52,500 nucleotides of DNA, taken from assembly GCA_009760855.2 (NCBI GenBank), contig WPIO01000284.1, forward strand, positions 7,501 through 60,000, written 5' to 3'. Positions 29,101 to 40,304 of this stretch are shown in pieces; within the stretch, counting starts at the first letter, position 1; the number at the start of each line of letters is the position of its first letter. The notes under the pieces were generated by a model. The model made no database searches. It was given only the letters and a program-made list of their open reading frames with translations, and was not told the origin of the DNA. This stretch comes from Cristatella mucedo (lineage: Eukaryota > Bryozoa > Phylactolaemata > Cristatellidae). The position numbers and the translations under genes were made by a program.

Positions 29101-30620
29101 AGATCACCTTGGTTTTTATTTCAAATGACACAGAATGGTGTTATGGGTTTACCTTCAAAGTTTCATGCAATTTCGCTGAAGCGTTCTCGTGCTATGGTCT
29201 CAAATGGTCCGGGTCAGTCAGCCTATTTACAGATTCGAACGGCAATTCGTCTGCCATTTCTGCAATAGGCATCGCGAAAATTCGATTTTAAATTAACGTT
29301 ATAGAACATCGTGATACGACTTCACCCGCAAAAACTTTGTGCAATTGCAAATTCCGTTCTAATGCAATATTTACAGATTCAAACGGTGATACAGCTGCCA
29401 GCATATTTTCCATTATAGGAAACAGCGTTCCTGGTTAACAGCAAAATTATAGAGCGTAGGGCGCAGGCGTTCTCACGCTATTACCTAAAATGGCCCGGAC
29501 CAGCCACTCTCCATACATAATCGAAGTGCGATAAAGATGCAATTTCCACAGTAAGTTCAGCAACTTCGATTTCATTTTGTGTTACTGCAAACAGTTTTTG
29601 AGTTCACCAACTGAATTTCATGATATAGCCCGTGCCAGCTCTCATGCAATGACTTCTATTGACCCCGCCCGCTCTGCATTTTCAAACTGCGATGCAACCA
29701 CTATTCAGACAATAGAAGGCGTCAAAATGCGGATTTCATTGCTCATTATGAAAAACTTTTTTCCGGATTTGCCTACCAAATTTATGAGATTCCGCCGACG
29801 CGCAATTCTGCTACGGCCTCTGCCCGGCCCGTGCCATTGGAAACCATGGAATCAGAACGCGCTCATCCAATATAATAAATTAGGTGGGTCAACCCAAAAC
29901 ACTTTTATCTGAGTGGCATGAAAATCAAAGTTATACGATACCGATTGAGGACATGGCAGCTGTATCGCCATTGGAATACTAAAGGAGGCTCGCTGGTCCG
30001 GGCCATTGGAGGCCATATCTTGAGAAAGCCCGTGCGCTATACCGCGACATTTGCTCGGTAAATCCGGGAAATGGTTTTCTGTAAAGGACAAATATTTGGA
30101 CCAAAATTTATGTAAAGGAATATTTGGACCAAGACCGCACCTGCGAAACGCTTACAACGCTTGCTGTGGAAACGGCAGCAGTCTCGCAGTTCTAACGTAT
30201 AGGGAAGCTGGCTGGTCCGGGGCCATTGGAGGCCGTGGCATGAGGTCGCGCAAGCGCAATCGTATGACATTTGGGTGGGTTAAACTCGATCGTCGCTCGC
30301 CACAATTTACAATCGAAATCGAAGTTTCGCGCGAAACTTTTTTGAAATGGCAACTGTATCGCCGTTCGAATGCGTACATCTGGTGATCTGACCCGGGCCA
30401 TTTGAGGCCATAGATCGAGAACGCGTAAGCGCAATTGTACGAGGTTTATTGGGTAAATCCATAACACAAATCTGTATAATTTGGAGTCAAAACCGTAGTT
30501 TTCTGACGTTTATTGTAGAAATGGTGGCTGTATCATGGTTATCCGTTGGACCAAAAACTTTCACATTTGCAAATAAGATCTTGCATTTGCACGTCGACCT
30601 CGCAGCTGTCTGCCAATTTA
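29100..30620. repeat. Field of diverged ~170-bp repeats in both orientations
   Basis: Plus-oriented units at about 29928-30090, 30130-30290, 30295-30460 and 30480-30620 share the order aatggcagctgtatcgcc, attcgaa, ggtccgggccatt(t/g)gaggccat, gaga..gcg.aagcgcaat, ggtaaatcc. Minus-oriented units are seen at about 29165-29290, 29455-29515, 29620-29710 and 29755-29880; for example 29168-29290 is close to the reverse complement of 30300-30430. Short minus-strand frames recur between units but are not conserved as proteins. Confidence 0.75.
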
Positions 30621-30639
30621 TATATTTTGACCCACTAGG

Positions 30640-30785
30640 TACTGCGATTGCTTTGCACGACATCGGTGCCGACGTCGTGGGTTCAAATCCATCGATTCCT
30701 TATCTCCGCTGCAAGCGGTGGCGATATTAGTAAATGCTCTTCTGTCACTATACAAAAGGGGCTGTTAACTCATCTAGTATTTTTT
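30640..30785 (+). mobile_element. SINE-2 copy
   Basis: B box cgtgggttcaaatcc at 30675-30690, then a diverged body and tail cactatacaaaaggggctgttaactcat. Same order as the 48170 copy. Confidence 0.7.
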
Positions 30786-31024
30786 TATGTTTTCCAGGTA
30801 GTTGATCAATGGTGCTATCAGAGGAGTTATAGGCCAAATTTTCCGAAAGCAGCAGGACCGTCCGTTATGGGAACGAGGCTCCAGCCGAAATTTTTTCGAT
30901 ATGCCTTCGCAGATTTCCTTCGTCACGTATTCTGTTGCAAGATTGTAATATTAAACTTTGCGTCCGAGGGCAAACGATATCCAACTAGCTTCACTCCAAA
31001 ATGGATGATGATAAAAATAGGGAT

Positions 31025-31112
31025 ACTAGTGCATTTTTATAGCGTGCTCGGAGAACTGAATCTTTCTCTAGGCATTTTACGGATGCTGCACATGAAACAT
31101 GACCAAATGTTG
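31025..31112 (-). mobile_element. Solitary LINE-A 3' tail (minus strand)
   Basis: Minus strand: gtgcagcatccgtaaaatgcctagagaaagattcagttctccgagcacgctataaaaatg. Equivalent to the last ~80 bases of LINE-A. Confidence 0.7.
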
Positions 31113-31159
31113 GAGCAGACGATTATTATACGGGCATTCTGACTGGTTTTCTCTAATAT

Positions 31160-31169
31160 ACATGACTAT

Positions 31170-31205
<36 letters not shown>

Positions 31206-31210
31206 TATAT
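31160..31210. repeat. (ATATAC)n microsatellite
   Basis: Tandem catata units, flanked by two copies of the phrase cattctgactggttttctc (about 31133 and 31259). Confidence 0.85.
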
Positions 31211-31444
31211 ATCATATACATGACTATACACTGATGATTATACATGTATATATGAATGCATTCTGACTGGTTTTCTCAAAATCTCATGTGCTATTTGCCG
31301 GATTAAGTGTTTGCATAATTGATACATGAAGGAAATTGAACGTACTGTTATTACTTTCACTTCAGCCATACACTGCAATGTTTTTTAGGTATAGTTTTAA
31401 TTGAACTTGAAGTCAACAGACGGATTGAATCAATTAATCACACT

Positions 31445-31870
31445 GTGACAGCCCTCCGAACGACCTGTCATCGGGCTGGGTAGCGCGACCGAGAAGCAAG
31501 CATGCTGGCTCCAACATCAAGTAATTTATTCTCCGAAACCACGCCGGACAAGCCTCAAGTCTGCGCACTCAAGACGGTTGCCGGCGTCGAGAGATCTAGC
31601 TCTCCTCTCTCCTTACTCTCTCCTGTACTCCTTAGGCAGCTCTTATAAATCTATGCCGCCTGCGTTGCTTTTTGCACTGTCATGCCACCATTGTTCGTTC
31701 CGAATCCACCCGACAGGAATCGACCGAACCCGACCGAATCCATCTGGCGGCAGTCTGTGGTACCCACGTGATCCCCACACGATGCTCCAATTCGTGGATT
31801 TGGATGTGAGTCAGCGATCTGCCCTTCTACCGCTCGTGAGCTCGCAGCTGCGTAGGCATAATAATAATTA
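31445..31870 (-). mobile_element. Possible solo LTR (minus strand)
   Basis: On the minus strand the order is TATA-like atttataaga (about 31641-31650), a CpG-containing stretch, gagaataaattacttg with AATAAA (about 31530), and an end in ...gggctgtcaca. This is the order of promoter and polyA signal in an LTR of about 430 bases. I see no clear target-site duplication and no internal region, so it is tentative. Confidence 0.3.
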
Positions 31871-32012
31871 GTCATTCGAGCTAGGAGGGCTCAGCTATAT
31901 TAATGTTTATAACTATATTATATTTATTATTTATATTTATAACTATATTATATTTATAATTATAATATTAATATTAATAATTAGTCGTCTGAGCGGAGGG
32001 TCTCGGCTCACG
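31859..32012 (+). repeat. Duplicated ~36-bp phrase flanking AT-rich block
   Basis: ataataattagtcattcgagc...gggctcagc at 31857-31893 recurs as ataataattagtcgtctgagc...gtctcggctc at 31976-32010, with a TATATTTAT-rich stretch between. Confidence 0.6.
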
Positions 32013-32754
32013 CATATTCTTTAGAAATTGTTATCATGCTTATTATCTCACTTTTGTCGCGCGCGGAGTCTTGGGAGCGATCGCTAGCATTTCGGACTCT
32101 TGCCTCCGAGCTTTTGTCCCGTGCACGTCACGTGTTCCGTGCACGTCACGTGTTCGTCAGGGTGCCCCTTTCATGTGCTCTTGCACTTGATATTGCTGAC
32201 GCATTCGAAATTTTACGTCAACTAATTTTCAATGTCTTTATTTCCCTTTTATGTAAGTTTCACATGTAAAGCCAGATGGCATCGTAGTTGTTGCGTTGCT
32301 TGGAATATTTGTGCAATGCGCGGCGTTGAATCTACTGATCTAACAAGATAGCCATGCCGCACTGGTGAAAATGTGACCCTTTCTCTTACAAGTCATCACA
32401 AGGTCAACGTGACAGTTGTGGTTACAGCAGAAGGTACCTTATGAAGATAGCTCGTGTTGTCCTTGTTGTTTGTGTCAGTATGCATGCGATCGTTCCGTTG
32501 CTCCTTGAGAGAAATATCAACAAGTGTGCTGTGAGGGAGATAAATCCCAGGGGGTGGGGCATAACTCCAAACCACTCGGCCGTTTCCGTTTATATAACCC
32601 CTATTGTGGACTGAGCGAAGGCGTCTGCAGCAACTCTTCTGCGGCATTTCGATGTCACACACAAATAAGCATCCCGGGACTGAATCGTGTGATCCACTAG
32701 GACTTCCATCAATCGCCAGCGAAGGACGGGCCACTGTCTCAGCAAAGTCCTGGC

Positions 32755-33045
32755 ACGTCGTGCAGACGAATCGACGCTCTTTCAAGCTGCACTTCTCTGA
32801 CGATCGTGCTGCAGAGCGGTCACCACGCTAGCTTCACGATTGACAGCAGCGCGAAGCTGCAGTAACCGCAGAAGGCCGCCTCTGCCGACGCCCGGCGGGC
32901 GCGGCCGTGGAGAACGAGCCACTTTTTGTCGAGCATTTTGAGTGTCGAACATTCTGAATGTCGACGTGTCGCATCGTACGTCCCGTCTCCTCTCATCCCG
33001 TCATCGCTCTCCCGTCGGCGACGAAAGGCCTCGCATACATAAGCT
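32755..33045. repeat. Dispersed repeat DR1, copy 2
   Basis: Second copy of 14305-14575. It has an extra ~45 bases (tttttgtcgagcattttgag) absent from copy 1, and the internal inverted repeat is decayed. The minus-strand frame upstream of the shared RRFVCTT runs on for about 125 codons (32785-32396) with several Cys residues, but no family is recognised. Confidence 0.7.
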
Positions 33046-33895
33046 GCAGCTGCGGCAGGCGAAGGGTCGCGTGGCTATTTATAGGGGTTTCTTGGCTGTC
33101 GGATTGACCTGGATTTGCAGGCAACCGCTTTGAACCAACGCCTTTTGCCTGTTTCTGATATTTTGCTCGGAGTGAGACGAATAGTGTGACGGACAGCAAA
33201 ATTAATCCAGACTCGTGCGAGTCTGTATTAATAGCGCCGTTTTCCTCTCACAATTGAGAAGACGCGCTCATTTCATGCGTGTTCGTAGCGTCGTGCCCTC
33301 GAGGTATTTTGACAAGGCGTCCCGAGAATTGAAAGTTTGGACGTTGATAATATTATCTCCCCCAGTGCACCTTGAACGTTCAGTCGGACGGGCAAAGGTA
33401 AAAAAAAGGTCACAAAGGTAAACATGGAGGTCGCAAGGTCAGAGAACTTTCAGGCGGCGATGACGTGTGAGCTTCCAGGGTGCTTCATGGACGATTAAAG
33501 CTGGTCAGCAGGAGGCAACTTCCGAGGGCGGCATGACGTACTCTCGGCCTTCTTTCCAGCCCCCTTCGACGAGGTGCTAACCTAGATTTGCGACGGCAGC
33601 CGCACGCTCTGCAGGGCAGCGCATTGGGCACACACCTCTTTTTCTGGGCGTGGCCAGCAGCTCTTCCTACATGAAACCCAGAATCCCTCCATGACAGGAT
33701 CGGCATTCCTTTTACCATTAACCGTGGCCATTAGCCATTAGCCACGGCCTCCGACATAAACCACTGCTCGCCGAATCGATGCTGTTTTTCAGCTTGAAAT
33801 AAGCTATTCTTCCGATTAGTTAACTTCGAGCACTAGAAAACGTCTTACGACTAACGATTTTAACTTTGCAAATTGCTAAGCTCTTTTGAAAGCCC
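33046..33895. other. Intergenic stretch, no gene recognised
   Basis: No domain-bearing frame. Short direct repeats of the type ggtcacaaaggtaaa/ggtcgcaaggtc occur near 33395-33440. Confidence 0.4.
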
Positions 33896-33899
33896 GCAC

Positions 33900-34378
33900 A
33901 CGGGTGGCAGCAAACTTTCTCAAATTGAATGTGGATACAACCAACTTACTAGCTATGGGCAAAACAAGTGAGATTCAGAGATTGGAAGGATTAGCACTCA
34001 CAATCCTTGACAGACCGTGCCTTTAGTTCGCATGCTCCCAATGCCCGGAAGTCACTGGCGACTGGCCTTACATCCCCTGACTTGACTGCATTAAAAAGAA
34101 GCTAAAACGCATTTTATTATCACTGTATTTGGTAAATGTCTATGTGATGCTTGCTTATGTGCTTCAGCGTGCGACAGTGTGTGCTGCCACTAGCCATATT
34201 TGCATGCTCACCCGGTACACGTAACCTACAACCATGTTATGCTTGTTTACATTGAATATGCTACCATTAACCTTTCGATCGTGCTTCATTTGCAGCAAAT
34301 GTCACGTACCAAGAAAGAGATTAGGTACTCTGAGGACGATATACCGATGTATTAATTATTATCATTATTATTATTAAA
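33900..34378 (+). mobile_element. LINE-A fragment with internal deletion
   Basis: Begins at the codons for WMAANFLKLN (gggtggcagcaaactttctc), then at about 34010 jumps directly to the SFGDRAFSS region (agaccgtgcctttagttcg), skipping several hundred bases. It continues through the 3' UTR to the tail and (ATT)n at 34375. Confidence 0.85.
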
Positions 34379-34514
34379 GTAAAGCAAAGCTGGTTTCTGA
34401 GTGATTCTAAGTTTAACCATGACTATGAATTGTCTCATCGTCGTTAAATTACGAAAGTAAAGTAAAGCAGAAGTAAAGGTCGGATGAATCGATTACTTCG
34501 TTTGTCTAGCATAC

Positions 34515-34539
34515 AAGGAGATTACAGAGATTAAGTACT

Positions 34540-34604
<65 letters not shown>

Positions 34605-34640
34605 ATAGAAATGTATTATTATTATTGTTATTACTATCCA
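34515..34640 (+). mobile_element. LINE-A tail containing an expanded (GA)n
   Basis: acagagattaagtactctgag, then (AG)n to 34602, then ctatagaaatgtattattattatt. This is the normal LINE-A 3' end with a ~60-base (GA)n expansion in the place of the short ctgaggg segment. Confidence 0.8.
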
Positions 34641-34689
34641 ACACGCAGAACGGCCGGGGCGGCATCGCAGACTGCAAACGCGAGCTCCG

Positions 34690-34868
34690 TGCAAATGCGG
34701 TGGCTGCAGAGCTCAGTGGCTCCACTAGAGGTAACTGCCTGGTTTGACCAAACGGTGCTTGCCCCGACCAAGGTCGTGCCGAAGTCGTGAGCTCGAGCCC
34801 TGAGAATATTGAAGCGTCTGAAAAGAGACTAAGTTCTCTAAGGGCGTCATACAAATGAATTATATATT
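34690..34868 (+). mobile_element. SINE-1 copy: tRNA-like head with LINE-A-type tail
   Basis: A-box-like gagctcagtggctc, B box gtcgtgagctcgagccctg at about 34783-34801, then directly the tail gcgtctgaaaagagactaagttctctaagggcgtcat, ending in attatatattttttt. It is the cleanest case of a tRNA head joined to the LINE-A tail. Confidence 0.75.
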
Positions 34869-34879
34869 TTTTTGTAATA

Positions 34880-35080
34880 GCCCCAGGAAGTAAGATGCTG
34901 GCTCTTACCGACCGAGGTCGTGGGTTCGAACCCTGCAGTGGGCGATCCTTTATTGCCAACTGCGACTGCGACTGGCGATAAGAAAGTATTTATATAAAAG
35001 TATTTATAATGCGTTGGCGATACATGCAGTTGTTGCTCTTCTGCGGCACAGATGAGGCTGTTAAACCAGAAAAAAAGTAA
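34880..35080 (+). mobile_element. SINE-2 copy
   Basis: B box gtcgtgggttcgaaccctgc, body word cagtgggcgatcctttattgcc, and tail gatgaggctgttaaaccagaaa. It lies 12 bases after a SINE-1 copy. Confidence 0.75.
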
Positions 35081-35089
35081 CTTCCGGAG

Positions 35090-35970
35090 TCTGTCTTTGT
35101 CGGTGCCACTTTCAGGTGGAGCAAGTGGCTCAGTTGCAGCAAAGATCACGTTAGTGACAATGAGCTACACTGGAGTCGCAACACCCTAACCTCTTAACCT
35201 CTAGTCATGCTGCTTTTCAGATAATAAAAAAATCGACGAGCACCGTGTCAGGGCAGGGCACTGCCAAAAGGCACACTATGCCAAGAACGCTATTCCCCGA
35301 GTCACGCTTTCAGCATTTATTTCGTATTTTCGCCGCCATTCTCCACTCGCCTTAAAACAAAACTCGCGAACGGAGAACGGAGGAGATGATTAGACGGGCA
35401 CCCGAAAGGTGCTAACACAGCTGCAGGAAACACTGAGCTCAGCCGCGTAGAAATGGCGGCTGGCAGAGCTAACTAATCCAGGCCGAACCAAATAACCGAA
35501 TGCGACTGCACCTCAAGTTCAACTGCCGACGAGCGACGTCGTCATTCAGCTTGTCTACCACAGGATCGGCCGACCTGTAAGCACGGACTGCTTTCCGGCG
35601 TGCGCTGCAGAAAATATACGGTCGAGGTCAGAGGCTCGACTGACCTCGAGTGGAAGCCTCTGGAAGCTGAGCGACCGGCGAACAAGACGTCGGAACAGGA
35701 CTTCAACTTGGACAGCAGACGCCGAGCTTGCCGAGCTCGGCACGCACGCCACGCCACGCAGGCAGGCAGGGTCGCGAGTCCAGCCGAGCAGGGGGAATAC
35801 TCTGCACCAATCATCGGCTGCGTCTCCCCTCCGACCTTTGCTGCCTTTGACCGTATGAACGACCCTCTGCGGCCAGTGGCCTCGAGTGACTGCTGAGCAA
35901 AAGCTGCAGAACGAACAATATTCGCGAAGCAATGACTTCAATGCCGTTACAACAGGCCCGGCATGATGCC
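35090..35970. other. Downstream region of the SLC25A42-type gene
   Basis: No gene recognised. An AATAAA on the minus strand (tttatt at 35316-35321) lies about 760 bases after the carrier stop codon and could be its polyA signal. GC-rich sequence near 35700-35780 has palindromic gagctcggc words. Confidence 0.4.
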
Positions 35971-35977
35971 AAGCTGC

Positions 35978-36067
35978 CACGTGCTGCTGGTCACGTGCTG
36001 CTGGTCACGTGCTGCTGGTCACGTGCTGCTGGTCACGTGCTGCTGGTCACGTGCTGCTGGTCACGTG
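35978..36067. repeat. 14-bp tandem array with seven CACGTG boxes
   Basis: Units of cacgtgctgctggt start at 35978, 35992, 36006, 36020, 36034, 36048 and 36062, perfectly regular. Each holds a palindromic E-box CACGTG. The array ends 15 bases from the carrier stop codon (36082-36084), thus in its 3' UTR. Confidence 0.95.
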
Positions 36068-36081
36068 CTGCTGGTCCCACG

Positions 36082-36825
36082 CTACTGGTCTCTGAACACG
36101 GGTAGCAGTCGCAGGTAGTGCCGAGTCGTCTCGTACGTCGTGAAGCTGACTCCGACCGCGATGGGACCCTTGATCCAGTTCATGGACAGTCCCTTGTAGA
36201 GACCGCGCACGAGGCCCTCCTCGCGCAGCACCTTGCGCAGGGTACCCGCTATGCTTCGATAGTCGTCCTCGTGGCCAGTGCAGCCTGAGCGGCAAAAGGT
36301 AAAGATGGCGGCGACGCCGATGCGCGCGCAAGAGCGTGCGCTCGATGGCAGCGCCCGCTTTTACCTGCCGTCTGCATCCGGCGTCGAACGATGTCGAGCG
36401 GGTAGGCCGATATCTGGCCGCAAGCGCCGGCCAGAGCGCCGTAGCACATCTGGTGGATCGGCGATATCCGGCCGCCGTCGCCGACATCCTCGGCGCCGGG
36501 CCACAATTCTGCCGCGAGCAGAGCAAAGATGGCCGCGATCACGCGCAGACGAAACCGCTTGCCGCTTCGGCTTTCGGCAATCAGAGGCGGCAGAGAGCAC
36601 GCAGAGAGCACGCAGCACCGCAGAGAGCCTAGCGCAAAGGCTCTGCCTGCCCCCATCCTGCCTGCCCTCTGCTGCGCCCTCCTCCCCCCCCCCCCCCCGC
36701 CTTAGCTGCCTCGGGGAAGCGAGGCGGCTCGGGGGCCGCCGGTGTCCCGTCTTAAAATACATGGATTTAACTCGTTTGCATAACACCCTAGGAGAACTTG
36801 GATCTCTATTCAGGCGCTTCTCGCG

Positions 36826-36892
<67 letters not shown>

Positions 36893-39632
36893 CACGGGGC
36901 TCGAGCGCACGACCTTGGCCAGAAAGACCTTCGGTCGTGGCGAGCACCTTAACCGCTGGGGGCCAAAACCTTCCATTCTGATCGTGTCTCCGGTCGCAAT
37001 GTCATTATTATTATTGCTGTCCTGCCCCGCCCCGCCCCCTCGATCGACGAGAAGGAGGGAGAGAAGCCGGAAATGATTCGACGATGGCACTCGACGCAGC
37101 AAAGCATTCGCTGGCCCTCAAAGACAGACAGCGAGAAAGGCACAGTGTGGCCTGACCACGCCCCGTTGGCCACGCCTCATTTTCCTGCTTCGACCGGATG
37201 TTTGTCCTCCTATCCGAGACGAGACATAAAACATAAGCAAAAGCATGAAAAGCAGGCACGAGACGCCCACTATGCCAGGTCCACACGGCTTTGCACCCAG
37301 GTGGAGGCATATCCCATTATCCTCAGGCCCGTGGTGCGCACAGGCCCGTGGTGTGCACAGGGCACAGTCTTTTTCAAGCTTATCAAGTCCCCTTTAGACT
37401 CACAGTGGCACAGGTGGCCCGAGATCGCCAGAGGACACACACGTGCACATGCATGCGCACACAAAACAAACACACAAACAAGCACACACAAAACATACAT
37501 ACACAAGTTTCCACGAGGTGGCGAATTGCGCACAACCGCCCAAACACAAAAGCTGTCGCAGGCTACTCAGCGGTAGCAGTGGAGGAGCACGATCGCGCCC
37601 AATGCGTGCGCGATCACAAGAATCCATGACATACTGGCACCATGCAAACCTAGATCGCCAAGAGTAAAGAGTAAAGAAAGACTGCCAGAGCTGCAGGAGC
37701 GAGAGACGTTTTCCTAAGAGGAAAGCACCAATAGAACGCCAGCTTTCCTCCCTCCGACGACGCATGGGCTAAGGCAGACAGTTTTCAGAGTTACCCCTCC
37801 TGGAATCGGCTGGATGGCAGGGGGGCTGGTGGTTGGAGCAGGCGCGCAGAGCTCCAGGGCACGTCTGGGCACGCCCACCTCGGTGGTGCTGCTTTAGCGT
37901 TTCGTACGTGAAAAAGCTCGTCCCAGCGTAGGGCACGACGCCCAGGATGGTGGGCGCAAAGCCGCGGTACAGAGTCCTGACTCCGGCCTCGCGGTACGTC
38001 AGCAGCGTGGCTTGAAGCAGGTTCTCGTACCTACAAGCGTGAGAGAGAGAGAGCGGTCACGCGCACATGCCAACGATCGTTCGACCCTCGGTCATCAGAG
38101 GCTCGCCTGCTCGGTCGGTGAGCAGCAAGCGGGAGATAACGAGAGGGAACACGAGCATCTGCTCAGAGGCAGCAGCAGCAGCAGGTCAAGGGTCAAGGAG
38201 CTGCAGCGCATGCCGCTGTCTCTCCCATCTCTCTCTCTCTCTCTCTCTCCTTCGCGCTGGCTTTGACTTCAAGGGAGCTAATCCCGAGTGCCGCCTGCCC
38301 ACCAATCAGAAGACAAACGGATGCAACTTCCGCTCGACGCCTGTCGCCGCTGAGGCGGAGGCGGCTGATGCGACCGCTGCAACGGCTGCCGCTTACAGGC
38401 ACCTCTTGGTGACCGCCATTCGCGCTCGCACGACGTCCAGAGGATACGTGGCCGTCACCGACGTGACGCCAGCGAGGGAGCCGGCCAAGTACCGCCGGCC
38501 CGGCGAGAGGTTGCTGGAACGTCGAAAGCGGGCGCTAGAACGTCACGAAGCTGGCGCGCCGAACGTTCGCGAGAGTGCAAGCACGCGACCAGAAGCACGT
38601 GACCAGAAGCACGCACGCACGGGGCGCGCAGCGAAAGCAGCAAAAACCGCGCAGGGGAGGGAGATGCGTGAAGGAGGGGGTAGGGGGCAACCTCTTTTCT
38701 TCCGAGCGCAGGCGCGTGGCGAACGGGAGCCGAAGGGAACGCCGCTGCTGCTGCTGCTGCGGCGGCGTCGGCTCCGCGAGTGGCGGAGGCGGCCACTGCG
38801 GCGACGGCGTCGTCTGCTGCTGCTGCTCACGGCGATTCGTCCGTAGCTCCGAGTGCTCGCTTCCACTGCTCGTGCGACATGTACTGGATGGCGGCGTAGG
38901 GCAGGATGCGCACCATGGTGGCCGAGTTGCCGCGCCACAGGCTGCGCACGCCGTCCTGCCTCCACGAGCGAGCGAGGAAGGCGAGTGCGGCACGCATCGA
39001 GAAGCGCGTGTTGGAAACTGCAAATCGGATGAACCGATAAGGGAAAATGGCCGACAAGAGTCAGACGAGCACCGCCACAGCGGCTCCACTTGAACGAAAT
39101 GCAACTTCCGCAACACTACAGCGACTCCAATTTAACGGAGCTCCAAGTCAACGCTGCAGCGGCTCGCAAGTCAAGCCAACATGCAGTCACAAGGGCGGCG
39201 GAGGCAGGCACGGCACGGGTGGGGCAGGGTGCATCTGTGCATCTGGCATGGGTTAGTGGTTGCGAGACACCGAACGTCGTCGGGCTCTAATCCACTGGGC
39301 TTCCTCACATCCACAGCGGCTCCACTCTTCAACGGCAACAGCGATCAGCGCCAAAGGCAGGCCAGCCACCGCTGGGTGTCAGCAGCTGCCAAGCCTCAGG
39401 CTTAAAGCAGAGCAGCTCAGCGCTTGCTTCAGGGCATCCCCATCCCTCAGAGCCCCTACCCTCACGGGCGGATGCAGCCAACTGCGACCAACCACCCCCA
39501 TCCCGGGGGCGCACGGCTCTCACCTTGGAAGTTGATCTTCGTTCGATCCAGCGGAGCAATCACGGTCTTGGCCACGCCCCCGGCGATGGCGCCGGCAAGG
39601 AGAGACGTCAGGATCTTACTGGTGTTGTTGAC
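36082..39632 (-). CDS. SLC25A42: SLC25A42-type mitochondrial carrier (CoA transporter), 5' exon missing
   Basis: Inner-membrane carrier; human SLC25A42 takes CoA into the matrix in exchange for adenine nucleotides. Exons in transcript order: 39632-39524, 39017-38831, 38513-38403, 38030-37879, 36508-36365, 36284-36082 (stop TAG 36084-36082). All introns are GT-AG and the phases join (1,2,2,1,1). They encode 301 residues; the human protein is about 318, so only a short first exon is lacking. Three carrier repeats each show the signature: PLDRTK (exon 1), PLDVVRARM (exon 3), [13 protein letters not shown] (exon 5). Family-specific stretches are [40 protein letters not shown] and [21 protein letters not shown]. 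No internal stop or frameshift. The first listed exon ([35 protein letters not shown]) begins after acceptor gggtctcag in phase 0. I could not place the start codon. The CACGTG array follows in the 3' UTR. Confidence 0.93.
36763..36965 (-). mobile_element. SINE-1 copy in intron 4 of the carrier gene
   Basis: Minus strand: A box in ggcccccagcggttaaggtgctcg, B box gtcgtgcgctcgagcccc, a (TG)n run (36831-36890), then the tail aagcgcctgaatagagatccaagttctcctagggtgttatg. The (CA)n tract is therefore internal to the SINE. Confidence 0.75.
36831..36890 (+). repeat. (CA)n microsatellite
   Basis: About 28 CA units, between the head and tail of the SINE-1 copy. Confidence 0.95.
38041..38402 (-). other. 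Intron 3 of the carrier gene
   Basis: Contains a small (CT)n at 38226-38249 and GCGGCT-rich repeats near 38350-38395. The donor is AAGAG/GTGCCTGTAAG, with a second GTAAG eight bases on; use of that site would shift the frame. Confidence 0.6.
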
Positions 39633-40300
39633 CTGAGACCCGGCAGCAGCAAGTGCAGAGCAGAGCAGCAGAGCGAGAGACTCGGACTGCTCGCGGCGAC
39701 TTGCCGCTGCCACGTTGCGGTCTGTCAGGGCCGGTTTCGGCAAGCCGCCGCGGGCACGCAGGGGCACGCACATTAAGTATATTATTATTATTTTTATTAT
39801 TATTATTATTAGCCAGGGGCTTGCCGCTTGTCTGGCACACGACTAGCTGTCGCCCAGGTCCGACAGGCGACAAAGGATTGAGCACAATCTGACTAATAAC
39901 CGCCTCCTGGACGGTAAACTGGGAAAAACTGCCTCTGTGAGCTAAAGGCCGGCTTATCAAGTCAACAAGTTTATAATCAATATAATTTTAAGTTAGCTGG
40001 GAAGCCATACGAGTGCCCAAATGTCTCGGGAACGTCAACTGGAAGGAAAGTAGAATGAAGGCCACAAGTCCAGAGAGTTCGAGGAGCTGCAAACGAGGCC
40101 TTCCTCATTCCATCCTTCCTTTCATCAAACCGAGAGCCTTCCTCATTCCTGGCTCAAGAGGAAGGATTTCGAGAAACCAGAAGAATAGGCGTCGGCTGAT
40201 CAATGAGCTGACGTTCAGACGAGCTACTCGATGCTAGATGAGCAAAATGGATGCAGACTATTGCTGAGGGGGACGCCCAACTAAAAACGAGAACGAAAAT
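39633..40300. other. Upstream part of the carrier gene
   Basis: It should hold the missing first exon if this is close by, but no confident start codon and donor pair in phase 0 was found. An (ATT)n run at 39778-39811 and GA-poor unique sequence are present. Confidence 0.4.
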
Positions 40301-40304
40301 ACCT

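Noticed and set aside
34905-34950. Functional tRNA gene (also 9150-9230, 48170-48240, 51800-51860)
   Set aside because: B boxes are good, but no full acceptor and anticodon arms can be drawn; all lie at the heads of SINE-like repeats.
36278-36952. 224-codon plus-strand ORF over the carrier gene
   Set aside because: It is the antisense shadow of SLC25A42 exon 5 and runs into the (CA)n tract of a SINE.
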